From assembly GCA_049999725.1 (NCBI GenBank), contig JBNGIS010013207.1, forward strand, positions 1 to 64,000: a stretch of DNA of 64,000 nucleotides. The letters are read 5' to 3'. The position numbers and the translations under genes were made by a program. Each line of letters starts with the position of its first letter. Positions within the stretch are counted from its first letter, which is position 1. Of this stretch, positions 10,077-21,640 are shown piece by piece. The notes below the pieces were generated by a model. It did no database searches. It was not told the DNA's origin and saw only the letters and a list, made by a program, of their open reading frames with translations. This DNA comes from Haplomitrium mnioides. Its lineage: Eukaryota; Marchantiophyta; Haplomitriopsida; Calobryales.

Positions 10077-10916
10077 TGTCAGCCAACAAATTGGGGCACT
10101 ACTAAAAAACTTGAAGGAATTGGAACCATCAACGGGCAGTTCTCAACTTCTAAGGCGTGGGGATACTCTAGAGGCATCGCGGTACTCCAGATTAGGTGCA
10201 AGCGGAAGAGGTCATGCAAGCATCAGTGAAAGGCAGGAATCGGGGCCAAGGCAGGGAAGAACGGAACATTCGCCAAAGCTAATAAGTAAAGAAGTGGGAA
10301 GAAGAGCGCCATCTGAAGCGGAGGAAGATCAGAGACAAGACGAAGAGGACTAGGGGCGCGGGACGGAAATCAAGGGCTGATAGCAGGTAAGGAGAAATGC
10401 TGCATTGTAAACTTTTAGGTGCAACGGTTGGAAGCAAAAGGTTAGCACGACGATCCTCGTGAGCCAGCAATGAGCTAGGGATCAGAGGACGCTTCACTTC
10501 CCTCAACATTGACGGTCCTCACAAAGATCCGGATCCTTTCCGGATTCCTAAAAAATCTGCTTGGCGAATGGTTCAAAGAGGTATCAGAAGATGGGAAGGA
10601 CGAAGTATGTTACGAAGGAATGTACAGAAAGAGCCGTCACCTACAGTCAACCGAGGATCCGCAGAGTTCTTCGAATTTGGATCCGCAAAGTTCTTCGGAC
10701 TCGAGTCCGCGGTCAACTTTGGATCTAGGTTAGCGCGGTAATCCAACTTCCAAGTAGAAGATAGCATCAGACGGCGCTCTGCGGAGGAAAAGTCAACTTC
10801 GGACTTGGAGTCGGAGGGATTCTTCAGACTCTTCAGTCTGTTGGATTCTTCAGACTTGGGCCCGCAGTCAACTCTAGATCAAGGTCAAGGCGGTGATCCA
10901 ACTTCCAAGTTGAAGA
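10077..10916 (+). repeat. 3' LTR of element A, truncated
   Basis: It starts TGTCAGCCAAC and follows the 5' LTR through the 'aagatccggatcc' block, a few 24-bp units and just over one 150-bp unit. It then ends at 'gttgaaga' where (-) LTR sequence of B begins. About 840 of about 2880 bp remain. The missing part was probably deleted after insertion. Confidence 0.8.
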
Positions 10917-12020
10917 CCTGATCTAAAGGATTCCTGGTCTTCTTGGTTCCGAAGTTGACTGCAGACCTGATCTAAAGGATTCCTTGGACTGGAGAGTCTG
11001 AAGAAAACCTTGTAACCACTAAGTCCACAATTGACTTGGTCCTAAAGAGCACCATCCAACGCCGTCTTCAAACTGGAAGTTAAACTGCCATCAGACCTTG
11101 GGTTCTGGCGTTGACTAACAGACTACTAAGTCCGAAGCCAACTACGGAACTCCAAATCCGAGGTATTCCACGGAGCGAGAGCCCAAAGATGACATGATCT
11201 GAAGAGACTGTGTCTGCACATTCCTTCAAAAATGCTTCCGAGCCCCCTTCTTCCGAGATGTTTTTTGGACCCGCCGAGTAGCTTTTCAAGAGTCCAAAAA
11301 GGATTCAGATCCTGGTGAGGCCCAATCATACCAAGGGAAACGGAGCGTCCCCCAACCCCTAGCTCGTCGCTGCTTCATGCGGATCTTTGCCTTTGCCCTT
11401 CCGCTTCCAATTGTGGCACCTGAAAGTTTAAGCTGTCGCATTTCACCTTACAGGCGGTCTCTTCCATCTGTTGTCACTCTTCGATTTCCATCCTGCACAC
11501 CTGGTCCTCCTCATCTGGTCCCCGATCTTTCTCCGCTTTCGAGGTCGCTCTTCCTTCCACTTCTCTTCTTATTGCCTCTGGCGAGTGTTCTGTTCCTCCC
11601 TTCCCTAGCCCTGATCCTCGCATTTTGATGATGCTCGCCAGATCTCTTCCAATTCCCCCCAATCTAGAGTACCTCGATGCTCTTGGAGTATCCCCGCGTC
11701 TTTGAAGTCGAGAACTGCTTTGATGATGCTTCCAATTCCTTCAATTTTTTAGTAGTGTCCCAAATCGTCGACTGACATAACTCCCCTTCTAATTGCGAAG
11801 CCACCCCACAACCACCTTCTTTCGTCAACCTCTCTTCCTTCCCTGCCACGGTTCCAATTCCACTCCTTGGATCGGATGGTCTATGCGATCGGCTCTTACT
11901 CACTGATGTGAGTTGATCCGTTGCTTCCGGGGTACCTTAACACTTACGAGAGGAGAATTGCTTCAATGTCACTTTCGATTCCAAGGATTCTTCCATAGCA
12001 CCTCATGTCACCGACTAACA
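10917..12020 (-). repeat. 3' LTR of element B, part right of element A
   Basis: It matches the right third of B's 5' LTR. Read on the minus strand it begins TGTTAGTCGGTGACATG at 12020. About 240 bp in, it holds a second purine tract and TGTCAG (11777), the same junction that starts the LTRs of A, L and F. The 5' LTR copy lacks about 130-150 bp here. No gene is seen. Confidence 0.8.
11772..11797 (-). other. Internal polypurine tract plus LTR-start relic inside B's LTR
   Basis: On the minus strand the sequence reads 'gcaattagaaggggagtta' then TGTCAG. The same arrangement forms the true 3' LTR boundary in A (10060-10082) and L (22535-22558). Here it lies within the LTR, because the true boundary (purine tract 12021-12034, TGTTAG at 12020) is 243 bp upstream. 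Confidence 0.65.
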
Positions 12021-12195
12021 TAACTCCCCATTTTAGTGTGAAGCATCCCCGCAAACACCCTCCTCCGTTCTACTCTGCTGGTTGCCTCTTCCAAAGTGGC
12101 CACTGCCTGGCTAGATACAATATTGCTGTAGCACAAATGCAACACACTCAGACACTCAATTGGTTGACCCTGGACACCCCCATCTTCTTCCTTGT

Positions 12196-13460
12196 TCATA
12201 TACCTTTTGAGACGGTCGAAATGTACTCGATTTGCAAATCACTGCCCCTCCAATGTTTCCAACTCCGCAGACATGTTTTAATGCAGCCTCCGCAAAACAA
12301 AGGGTCCCATCCACCTAGTGTGTAACTTCCCTGGGAAGTGTACAAATCAGCTATCATATAACAACACCAGGTCTCCCTCACAAAGATTCGTCAATTTCAG
12401 GCCTTTGTTATGTTGCTTCTTTCACAATCTCTAGTGGTGCTCCAATCGCCCCTGGGCTTGCTCCCTTGTCTCCTCCAAGCTCTCTAGCTAATACAGCCTT
12501 TCCCTCCTGCTTTGATCCTCTGTCATCCTCTCTTCCTCCAACAGCCTTCGGGTGGGCACTTCGTACTCCACTGATACCAAGGCGTGTTGTTAGAAGACTA
12601 GGAAATAGAGACAGTGGCCGATGATGGTTTTATAGGCCAAGTTATATGCATGTGTTGTTGTGAGCAGCTTGAAGTTCCAATTAGCCTTGTTTGCTGCCAC
12701 CATCTTGTTAAGGATCTTGCCCATGATCCCATTTGCCCTCTCTGTTTGCCCGTTTGCCTTCAGATGATAAGTCGTGGTGCAGTGGTGCTTGATCAAGTAC
12801 CTTGAGGTTAGGTCCTTGATCACCTGATTGATGAAGTGTGTGCCTTGGTCACTCACCAGCTCTAGCGGTGGCCCAAACCTGCAAAACATTTGCTCATACA
12901 AGAAGGCAGCCACCGTTTTTGCATCATCCTTCCAGGAGGCTCTTGCTTCAACCCACTTAGTGGCGTAATCAGTGGCGAGCAGAATGTACCTGTTGTCCCT
13001 TCGGGTGGATGGTGCAATTGGCTCGATGAAATCTATCCCCCATTTTTCAAATTGTGCCAGGGGGATAATTGGAACCAATCGATGATGTTGGTTGGTTGCT
13101 GGTTTTCTTGTCCTCTGACAAGCATTGCTACTCTTCACATAGAAGTGCACATCCTTGTGGAGCTTTGGCCAACAGTACCCTGCATCCAAAATTTTCCTTA
13201 CCGTGGCATCTGCTGCAAAATGGCCCCCCACCTCCTCTCCGTGCAAAGCATGCATTACCATCGTGGCTTGGTCTCGCTCCAAGCACCTTCTGATCATACC
13301 ATCATAGCCTTTTTAATGCAACACTCTCTTCACCAGAAGATACAGTTTCATCCTTCGGAGGAACACTACAGCTTCTTCTCTGATAATGCCCTTCGAAATC
13401 TATGCTGACCTGAGAAATTTGATTATGTCGGCATAATCCGTGGGCTTTCCTGCTCTGACC
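12196..13460 (-). pseudogene. pol: Integrase of element B, catalytic residues retained
   Basis: The segment 12590-13297 is one open stretch of 235 codons and is the best-kept integrase core in the window. In order it shows the HHCC half (LHGEEVGGHFA ... the first Cys of the pair is now Ser-Asn-Ala-Cys), the first Asp in GIDFIEP, DYATKWVEA, the second Asp in SDQGTHF and the catalytic Glu in QTERANG. A stop separates it from the C-terminal domain at 12196-12590, which includes the basic GDLVLLYD-like and LHTRWMGP-like blocks. Upstream at 13300-13460 lies the linker to RNase H. Confidence 0.8.
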
Positions 13461-14990
13461 TGGAACAGATCCTCATCTAGGAAAGAATCATTTACCTCCT
13501 CTTAGTTGATTGGTCCAGCCACCCGGGAGAAGAAATCGGCATTGTTGTGCTTTTTCTCGGATTTTATCGCAGTTCACAATCAAACTCTTGCAGGAGGAGC
13601 ACCCACCTTGCAATCTGGCCTGTCACATCAGGCTTATTCACCAGATACTTGAGAGCATTGTCATCAGTGTGAAAGATCACTTTGTAATGCAAAAGGTAAT
13701 GCCTGATTTTTTTCAAGGCATAGATGATCCCCAAGGCCTCTCAATCGGTGGCAAAGTAATTTTTCTCGGCTGGGACCAGCGACTTGCTGGCAAAGTAAAT
13801 GGGATGGTCCTTTCCCTTCTCATACTTCTGGCTTAATGCTCCCCCGATACAGAAGCTGGACACATCGATCATGACATGGAATTCCATTCCCCAACTGGAT
13901 GGCACGAGTATGGTGGCACTTGCCAGTCGTCTCTTCAACTCATGGAAGCTCGCCAGCCTCTTGGGCGTGGCTTCAAATGTGTTGACTCCCTTTGTAATTT
14001 TGGTGAGGGGTAAGGCTACTGAGGCAAACTCATCAATGAATCTTCTATAGTAGCCCAAACACATCACGAAGCCTTGCACCTCCTTCAGGTTGGTGGGAAA
14101 TGATGCATTCATCAAGATTCCAATCTTTCCCTAGTCTACCTCAATGCCTTGACTGTAAATTTTGCGCCAAAAGAGTATCCATTCCTTCACTCTGAAGAAG
14201 CATTTTCTTGGGTGCATACTCAGCCTTGTTTCTGGACAGCGTTGGATGGTGACCTCACATCCCGATTGTGGTTGTAGAGCTTCCCATACACCACAAAATT
14301 ATTGATGAAGATCTCCAGAAATTTCCTCAGGTAATCATGGAAAATGTTCATCATCATTCGCTGAAAGGTTCCCGGTGCGTTGCAGAGCCCGAAAGGCATC
14401 CTTCGGAAGGCAAACACCCCCCATTCCATGGTGAATGCCATCTTTAATTGATCCTCCTCCCAGATCCAGATCTGATTGTATCCGGAATATCCATCAAGGA
14501 AGTTGTAGACCTCTTATCTTGCAACCAAATCCAGCACCTCGTCCGTGAATGGCAACAGGTAGTGGTCCTTTTTTGTGGCCTCATTTAGCTTTCAGAAATC
14601 CTAGCACACTCTAATCTTCCGTTCTCCATCCTGCTCCACCTTCTTGAGCACCACCACCAACGGAGACACCCATTCACTATTCAAAACTGCGTAAATGAAA
14701 TCTGCCTCCAACAATTTATTGATCTCCTCCTTTACCAGTAGGGAGAATTGGGGGTTCATCCGGTACTGGCATTGTCTTACCGGGATTGCTGCGAGCTTGA
14801 GGTCAATTCTGTGCTCCCCTAATTCCCTGAGGACTCATTTCAGATCCACATGACTCAAGGCAAAGGCATTGCTGAAATTGGTAAGGAGATGGGTGATTGC
14901 TCGCTCCAATGCTTCGGGTAAATCAGAGCCGATGTGAAACTTCTGTCCCTCCTGGACAACTAGTTGTTTAAGTTGCGACTCCCGCATTGC
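13461..14990 (-). pseudogene. pol: Reverse transcriptase and RNase H of element B
   Basis: RNase H blocks (MIDVSSFCIGGALSQ, HPIYFASK, NYFATD) lie at about 13741-13900 and its C-terminal part at 13560-13740. RT lies at about 13960-14990 with LGYYRRFI, FRRMPFGLCNAPGTFQ and the active site at 14298-14309. The active site reads FINN instead of FIDD, so both catalytic Asp are lost by G>A changes on the coding strand. N-terminal RT blocks (ALERAITHLLTNF) reach 14950. Stops are frequent. Confidence 0.8.
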
Positions 14991-15299
14991 CACCACCTTG
15001 TTCCTCCATTGTGCACCACCTTCTTGCATCAAGGTCGCCAATCGCAACCCCCCTTCTATTCAAGGAGATTCTTCGGACATTTCTGGCTCTTCCTCTTGCA
15101 TCCAAGGAGACACTTTGGACCCTTCTTTTCTTCTGGCCTCAGTGGTCTCATCTCTTACAAGATATTTGGTGGGTCTTTTGAGACTGTTCTCTGTCTCCGT
15201 GCACTCTGCCAGCTCTATCTGGTTAATAGGCACCACTTCTCCTTTGGACAAATCCTCCTCCAAGGCCTCACTGACTATTTGGACTCAGTAGTGGTACTC

Positions 15300-15860
15300 C
15301 GATTCCTTCTCCTCTTTGGACCACTCACTATCATATTCTTCTTCCGCTTGCATCTCTTCCAGGTGCGGCACCGATCCATAGTGAACCACTATTTTTTTCA
15401 TGACTAATCACCAAAGTTGAATTCCACCAATTGTATAGAACTCAGGCTTCATACATCCATAGTCTTCCAATCAGCACTGGGTAGGGAGAGGCTCTGGCTA
15501 AGCGCTTGACAAGGTAGTTCAATTTGAATTCCTTGCCTTCGATGAAACTAAGCACTCGGAATAAGCAGCCTAATGGTTTCACTCGGGAACCATACGGCTA
15601 ACCTCATGATCTTGGCAATGGGTTGGAATCCTTTGAATCCCAATTTGTAGGCGGTCTCCTCTACCATGATATTGACCCCTTCCTCTCCATCTAGGAGCAC
15701 TAGTGACAACGTTCACTACGCTATCTGAATGTCAATTTTTGGGGCCTCCTTATCCTCGCAAACTAATTGCAAATCTGCTCGAGCTTCTACTCGGGGTAAC
15801 CTCCTCCTCCTCTTGGCTTCCATTAGCAATTCCTTGAGCTGCCGACTATACGAGGGGCTA
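15300..15860 (-). pseudogene. Protease region of element B
   Basis: The minus strand keeps SLVLLDG followed by VNIMVEETAYKLGF and FQPIAKIMRL, matching A and C. The Asp codon is at 15689-15691. The next Gly-Gly/Ala is changed to Gly-Glu, which would disable the flap-side DGG motif. The acidic linker to RT (14990-15300) is repeat-poor and broken. Confidence 0.7.
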
Positions 15861-17676
15861 TCTTTGATCAATTGGCCCACTGTGGTCGTGACCAGACAAT
15901 CTCACATTCACCTGGATGTTGTAAGGACTAGCTTTACTTCTACTTCTAGGGTTGTGATCTTCGCCCATGCGTCTTTGGGCTCTCCCTATTGTTTTCGGAC
16001 CTCCTTCAGGATCTCGATTGCTGCCTGCTCCTCTTCCAATGCCTCTAGAGCCTCTAGCTGCTTCCTCACATGGTCCTGCTATTTGGGATAAAAACCACTT
16101 TGGATTGTCCCGTTGGTAATCTAAATCACTCCACGATGAGGATGCTTGAGCCGTCCCTTTCTTACCCTTTCGCTCGCTCTTCCACTGGCTCTTTTTCTTG
16201 CACTTTACTTCGGCTTGGGTTACCACTCGGTAACAATCTTCAAGGGTCGGGGTCTCCCATCTGGGCAGCTTAGCTTTCTCCTCTTTCTCCCGACGGATTG
16301 TCTCCTCCCTCTACAAGGCTATTAGATTGACTACCTCATGTGGGGGACGGTTTGTGCTTGTGCTAGGGGCTACATTGGGCCTTCGGTTGAGAGGGCAGTT
16401 ACCGCCACATGCCCTCTTTTTTGCATTGGAAACACAATGATGGTGGTTGGCCATAACAGCTCTTCCGAGGCTCAAGACAGTTAGAGGAAATGTGCCCAAG
16501 CTGGCCACAATTCCAACAGACCATGATGGTCGTCTGAGGTGGAATATTTGCAGCCCACTGATTGCCTTGCCCTCCACTCACTCTTGGAGGTCTACCAAGC
16601 ATGGTGCAAGGTCCCCTGTTGATCTGGTACACCGTCTCAAGGGCTTCTTTCAGTACGTAATCTACTTCCTCCCTCATGAAGTCTGGTGCCTCTTCTCGCA
16701 CATAATGTATGTCATTGTTCTCTGCCAGACATTCTCAAAGAGAGTGGCCATACTTGTTGCACCTGATGCACCACACTCCGACTCGCCAGGTTGTGGGCGA
16801 CCTTTTGGTTTGATCCCTGCCAGGAGAATATTCATTGCCTCTATCTTCGCACTCAGCTCATCAATCTGATCCCTCCTCCCTAGCTTTTTGCTTGGTTCGG
16901 GTTTGGGTTCACTCCTCTTGAATTTCCCTTTCTTGGTCCCTCTGCGGTGTTGTACTTCTCGCTTCTTAGCCTGCTTCTTCTTTTTTCTATCTTTCTTTTT
17001 TCCTTTTTTTGGGACGTCCGGTCTTCCTCTGAGCTGCTGCTATCCGAGTCACCCTTGCTTTCTGAGGTGGATGCGGAACTCTCGTCCGTCTCCTCTCCGC
17101 TATCGGAAGTGTCTGAAGAGTCTTCGGACATGTACTTCGTTCTTGTCTTCCTTCGGGAGCTAGTGATCGCAACCTTGACATGGAATTGAGCTACATTAAC
17201 TGCCTCATCCAAGGTTTGAGGATCTGTCTACCTTACCCAGGTTCTAATTCCTCAAGGCAAAGCTGTGAGGAACTAAGTTGTCAACATCTCATTGGTGGTT
17301 GGCGGATTCAACTTCCAAGCAACTTTTTTGAATCTCTATAGGAATCTCCTCATGGATTCTTCCTTCTTCATTCTGAGCTAAGCCAACTTGATCAATGCCT
17401 CCTTTTCCTCTCCAATCCCTCGGAATTCAGCAATGAATGCAGCATTGAATGCCCCCAATCTCTTTTAACATTGTCAAGCATATCCTTATACCACGGCTCT
17501 GCCTCTCCCTTCAAGATTATTGGCAGAATACCAATCTTAACATGGCTCTCCCCGTTTGCTACTGCAGTAATTTCTAGATTGTCAAGCCAAGCATCGGGGT
17601 CGTCTTTTGGACACTCTTTGAAGGACTTGTACTTGAACCTACCCCTCTGTCTAGAAGGAGGCACCGGGTTGGCCAT
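15861..17676 (-). pseudogene. gag: gag of element B, broken
   Basis: The start is the ATG at 17676 (MANPVPPS). The first open part shows RGRFKYKSF, WLDNLEI and LKGEAEPWYKD capsid blocks. The acidic Ser/Glu stretch follows at 16987-17190. Three CCHC knuckles lie at about 16745-16790, 16478-16520 and 16395-16440, with first-knuckle stop and third-knuckle frameshift damage. A basic, Gln/Glu-rich tail (15861-16230) leads into the protease. The leader between 17677 and 17864 shows no gene. Confidence 0.8.
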
Positions 17677-17864
17677 CACAGCACTAGGCAAGACCAACTC
17701 CACCCACAAGAGTTGATCCCCCTCTCCACTCTTCCTTAACAAGCTCACAAGAGAGTGCTCTATTTCTCATAACTTTTCACCCCTGTCCAATACCACCTTG
17801 GGTTCCTTTGTGCACAAGATTATAACTTAGTCTCCAGTTGGTCTCAAGTTTTTGCAAACATTTG

Positions 17865-17881
17865 CCCTCCTTCTAACGCCA
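17865..17881 (-). other. Primer-binding site candidate of element B
   Basis: On the minus strand TGGCGTTAGAAGGAGGG begins eight bases after the 5' LTR end (17890). It matches A, K and C at the same spacing. Confidence 0.6.
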
Positions 17882-17889
17882 AAAATATA

Positions 17890-20793
17890 TGTCACGCCTC
17901 TTCGTCAGGCCTTAACCTCCAAAGGTGCCACTTTGGAAGGCAAGGGCAGACAAAATAGGAAAACTAGTACTTCTATGAGATGGCCCCGCTGCAAGTTATC
18001 TCTTTGAGGTCTTAAAGAGCTCCTCTTCACCTTATAGGCCCTTCCACTTATCAACAATTATTCCCACACAATTCCTGCTCATTCACACTCCATTCCGAAA
18101 TACACATATACATAGACCAAGGCACTTTTGAGGCAATCTGAAGTATAATTCAGGAGTCCAACAATGGACCCAAACGTCTTGCGTACAAAATGGAAGCAAA
18201 GCCAAACATCCGAAATACCAAGAGAGAATGCCAACAAGCCTGACTCCCCATTCGTTGCTTTTTCCCAAGGTTTGGGCAAGCCGAAATATAGATATACTTC
18301 GAGTTCTAAGTGCTTTTCAGAAAATACAAATAGAAATCAAATCTAGCTAATACACACATACATAGATACATACACACCCGCACCCTCATACACACCGCGC
18401 TTCGCCAAAATTGTAGGCCCCTCTACGCCATAGGATCGGGCCTTTTCAGTAGACTTCTTTACTCATCAACTCACAACTCCAACCTTCCTTCCATCCTCCA
18501 CCCACACACCTCGTCCATATAGTTTTTCAACTTCCCTCGCGAGAAGCCCTCAATTTACTTCCTCTGGCTCAGAAGAGGTCTTCTTTAACTTCCACCTCTG
18601 GAAGCCATTCCTCTCAACTGCTGGCCACACACTCCACCCCAAACCTTGAAGGGATCTTCTCCATAGTGCGTGGGCACTAACGCGGCCACTCTGCTCTTGG
18701 CTCCACTTGAGAGATTAAACCAGAAATGCACTTTGAGCATCATGGGAGTGATGCTCCTGCACAAACGATGCTGAGACGACCTGAAGGTCCCCGTTGGCAG
18801 CCTGTCCCGAATTCAAGACAGACAAAACCCCTTCAGTGTCACATATCGATTCACCTCCCAATGCTAGTCCACCCGTAGAGGTGATTACACCTAGATCACC
18901 CGATCCTCTAGAGCTCCCCGACCAGCGATTCTTGACGCCCCTTTAGTCCACCTCCACCTCTTCTAGCCCCCTGCATTAGTCCACTCGCTTCACATGAATC
19001 TTCACTAGAATTCTTCCTTCCTTACCTCGTTGCATCTTCTTGTCCCGAGATCGCCTACACGTCTATAGTTTGCATATACACCAACTCGCTGAACGTCGCA
19101 ATACCACAATCTAAACCCCCCTGAGCCTCTCACCTGTGTGCCCGTTTCCCTTCGAAATGGTTGTTTTTCTGGTTAGCCATGGGCTCCGGATTGCGGCAAC
19201 ACCTGTCCAAACTATTTGCGGAATGATCCAAGTTTAACGACCAGTTTCAAGGTTCTTGGGGTCTGTTCCGAAGTTTTTTGCATACTGGTGAGTCCGAAGA
19301 ACTCTGCGGGCGCCGTCCGACGCCGCTTTGCAAGGGGAAGTTGGACCGCCACGCTCACCTAGATCTGAAGTTGACCGCTACATCCAAAGTTGACCACGGA
19401 CCCGCTCCGAAGGATTCTTCGGACTGGCGAGTCCAAAGCATCTCTCAAGCTGCTGAGTCTAAGGTTGACTTTTCTTTGCAAGGCACCATTTGACGCCATC
19501 TTCAAACTGAAAGTTGGATCGCCACGTTGATCTAGGTTTCCAAAGTTGACCACAGACCTGATCCGAAAGATTCCTTAGATTGGCGAGTCCGTAGAATCCC
19601 TCGGATTGTTGAGTCCAAGTTTGACTTTTCTCCGCAGGGCGCTGCTTGATGCCATCATCAAACTGGAAGTTGGACCGCCGCACTCACCTGGATCCAAAGT
19701 TGACTTGGTTCCATAGGGCGTAATCCAACGCCATCTTCAAATTGGAAGTTGGACCGCTGCGCTGACTAGGATCCAAAGTTGACTTGGTTCCGCAGGGCGC
19801 CGTCTAACATCGTCTTCAAACTGGAAATTGGACCGCCGCGCTGACCTTGGTTCTGAAGTTGACCTCAGACCCAATCCAAAGGATTCCTCAGATTAGAGAG
19901 ACTGAAGGAAACCTTGCAACCACTGAGTCCGCAATTGACTTGGTCCCTCAGGGCGCCGTCCAATGTCGTCTTCAAATTGGAATTTGGACTGCCACTGGAC
20001 CCTAGGTTTTGAGGTTGACCAACGGACTACTGAGTCCGAAGCCAACCACGGAACTCTGAATTTAAGGTACTCCACAGAACGAGAGCCCAAAGATGACCTT
20101 ACCTGAAGGGATTGTGTCCGCACATTCCTTCGGAAACGCTTCCGAGCCCCCTTCTTTCGAGACTTTCTTCGAACCCGTTGAGGAGCTTTTGAAGAGTCCA
20201 AAAAGGATCCGGATCTTGGTGAGGCCCGTCCATGCCAAGGAAAACAGAGCATCCCCCAACCCCTAGCTCGTCGCTGCCTCACGCAAATCTTTGCCTTAGC
20301 CCTTCTGCTTCCAACTGTTGCACCTGAATGTTTACGCTGTTGCATTCCACCTTACTTGTGGTCCCTTCGATCTGTTGTCACTCTTCGATTTCCGTCCCAC
20401 GCTCTTGGTCCTCCTCATTTGGTCCCTAATCTTTCTTTGCTTCCGAGGTCGCTCTTCCTTCCACTTCTTTGCTTATTGCCTCTTGCGAGTGTTTCGTTCC
20501 TCCTTGCTCTGGCCCTGATCCCCGCATTTAGGTGATGCTCGCCGAATCTCTTCCACTTGCCCCCAATCTGGAGTAACCCGATGCTCCTGGAGTATCCTCG
20601 CACCTTAGAAGTCGAGAACTGCTCCGACGATGCTTCCAATTCCTTCAAATGTTTAGTAGTGTCCCAATTTTTTGGCTGATATGAGTTGATCCACTACTTT
20701 CAGGGTACCTAAACACTTACGAGAGGAGAATTGCTTCAATGTGGGTTTCGATTCCAAGGATTCTTCCATGGCACCTCATGTCACCGGTTGACA
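17890..20793 (-). repeat. 5' LTR of element B
   Basis: On the plus strand it reads from TGTCACGCCT (17890) to CGGTTGACA (20793), 2904 bp. The middle (19270-19905) is a decayed tandem array of 'gaagttggaccgcc' and 'gattcctcggact' blocks. Compared with the 3' LTR it lacks about 130-150 bp near 20690. I see no gene. Confidence 0.85.
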
Positions 20794-20823
20794 AGGGTGG
20801 AGTTGTCTATCCCTGTTGCAGTA

Positions 20824-21640
20824 ATGGCTAACCTGGTACCTTTTCAAGGACTTCCTGGCAATGCAAGTACAAGTCCTCCAAAGGAGTAAAAGTTGTCCCA
20901 TCCTATTGCAGAGATGGGCCATACCCGCTCCAAAGGAAACAAAGGGCTAAGTATGTGTCGGAGTACTCTTTTGACAGTTCATGCAACAATGAGGACAACT
21001 TTGCATCCACTTCTGAAATAGTTGACGACTCTGATAGTGGCAGCTCTGATGATGACATCTCTTCACGGAGGAAGAAAAAGAAAAGGAGGAAAAGAGCAAG
21101 GAGGCTACCAAAGAGAGGGAAGCCCACAAACCGGAGTTAACATCAAGGATAGAGGCAATGCACAAACTCCTCACGAGAATCACTCCGGAGGTAGTAGGAG
21201 GGTCAGGTCCGCTCCGAGGAGCACCTGGGAGGTATGGAGTCTGGACAGTCAGGGGGATGGATTGCAAACAGGCTAATAAAAACAATCATCATGATCTGCT
21301 GGAATTGTGGGCAACCAAGACATGTGTCAGTCAATTGTTCTGAACCATGGAGACAAGATTATGATCAACCAGCTACATTGCATTTCCAATACGAAGAAGA
21401 GGAAGTGGCACTACTAGATTGGGAGACCTCGGGATCAGAGGATTGTTATTGGGTGGTGGCCAGATCAAGGTCCAAGTCCTACCAAATGGGCAAGATCAAG
21501 AAGGGAACCAAAGATTGGATGCATCGACACACCCACCACGAGGAAAGCAAAATGAAGGGCGGAAATGCCAAGAAGGCTGCGACGCAATTGCTGCCCTTCC
21601 ATAGTGATTCTAACTTTGAAGGAGAAGGCCCCATCTAGTT
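20824..21640 (+). pseudogene. gag: gag remnant of element L
   Basis: The ATG at 20824 aligns with gag starts in A, B and C. Most of the capsid is missing: after about 30 codons the sequence jumps to the acidic Ser/Asp/Glu stretch (20947-21050) and a Lys/Arg run. One CCHC knuckle is intact (ICWNCGQPRHVSVNC, about 21296-21340). The third is damaged (HFQYEEEE). Frameshifts separate the pieces. It could not form a capsid. Confidence 0.7.

Larger units (their letters stand above)
1006..10916 (+). mobile_element. Element A: Ty3/gypsy LTR retrotransposon, degenerate
   Basis: A has a 5' LTR (1006-4258), a primer site (4267-4283), a broken gag-PR-RT-RNaseH-INT region (4471-9850), a polypurine tract ending at 10076 and a truncated 3' LTR (10077-10916). 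RT before integrase marks Ty3/gypsy, and no chromodomain follows the integrase. The left flank is CCCGA. The matching right flank reads CCTGA at 10917-10921, a possible mutated target duplication. The 3' LTR has lost roughly 2 kb. A sits in the 3' LTR of element B, which is in the opposite orientation. Confidence 0.85.
10917..20793 (-). mobile_element. Element B: Ty3/gypsy LTR retrotransposon, degenerate
   Basis: This is the main part of B on the minus strand: the rest of the 3' LTR (10917-12020), the pol-gag region (12196-17676), the primer site (17865-17881) and the 5' LTR (17890-20793). Further 3' LTR sequence is at 1-1005. Its right flank AGGGT (20794-20798) runs straight into the gag leader of element L, so B inserted into L. 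The partner target duplication is outside the window. Confidence 0.85.
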
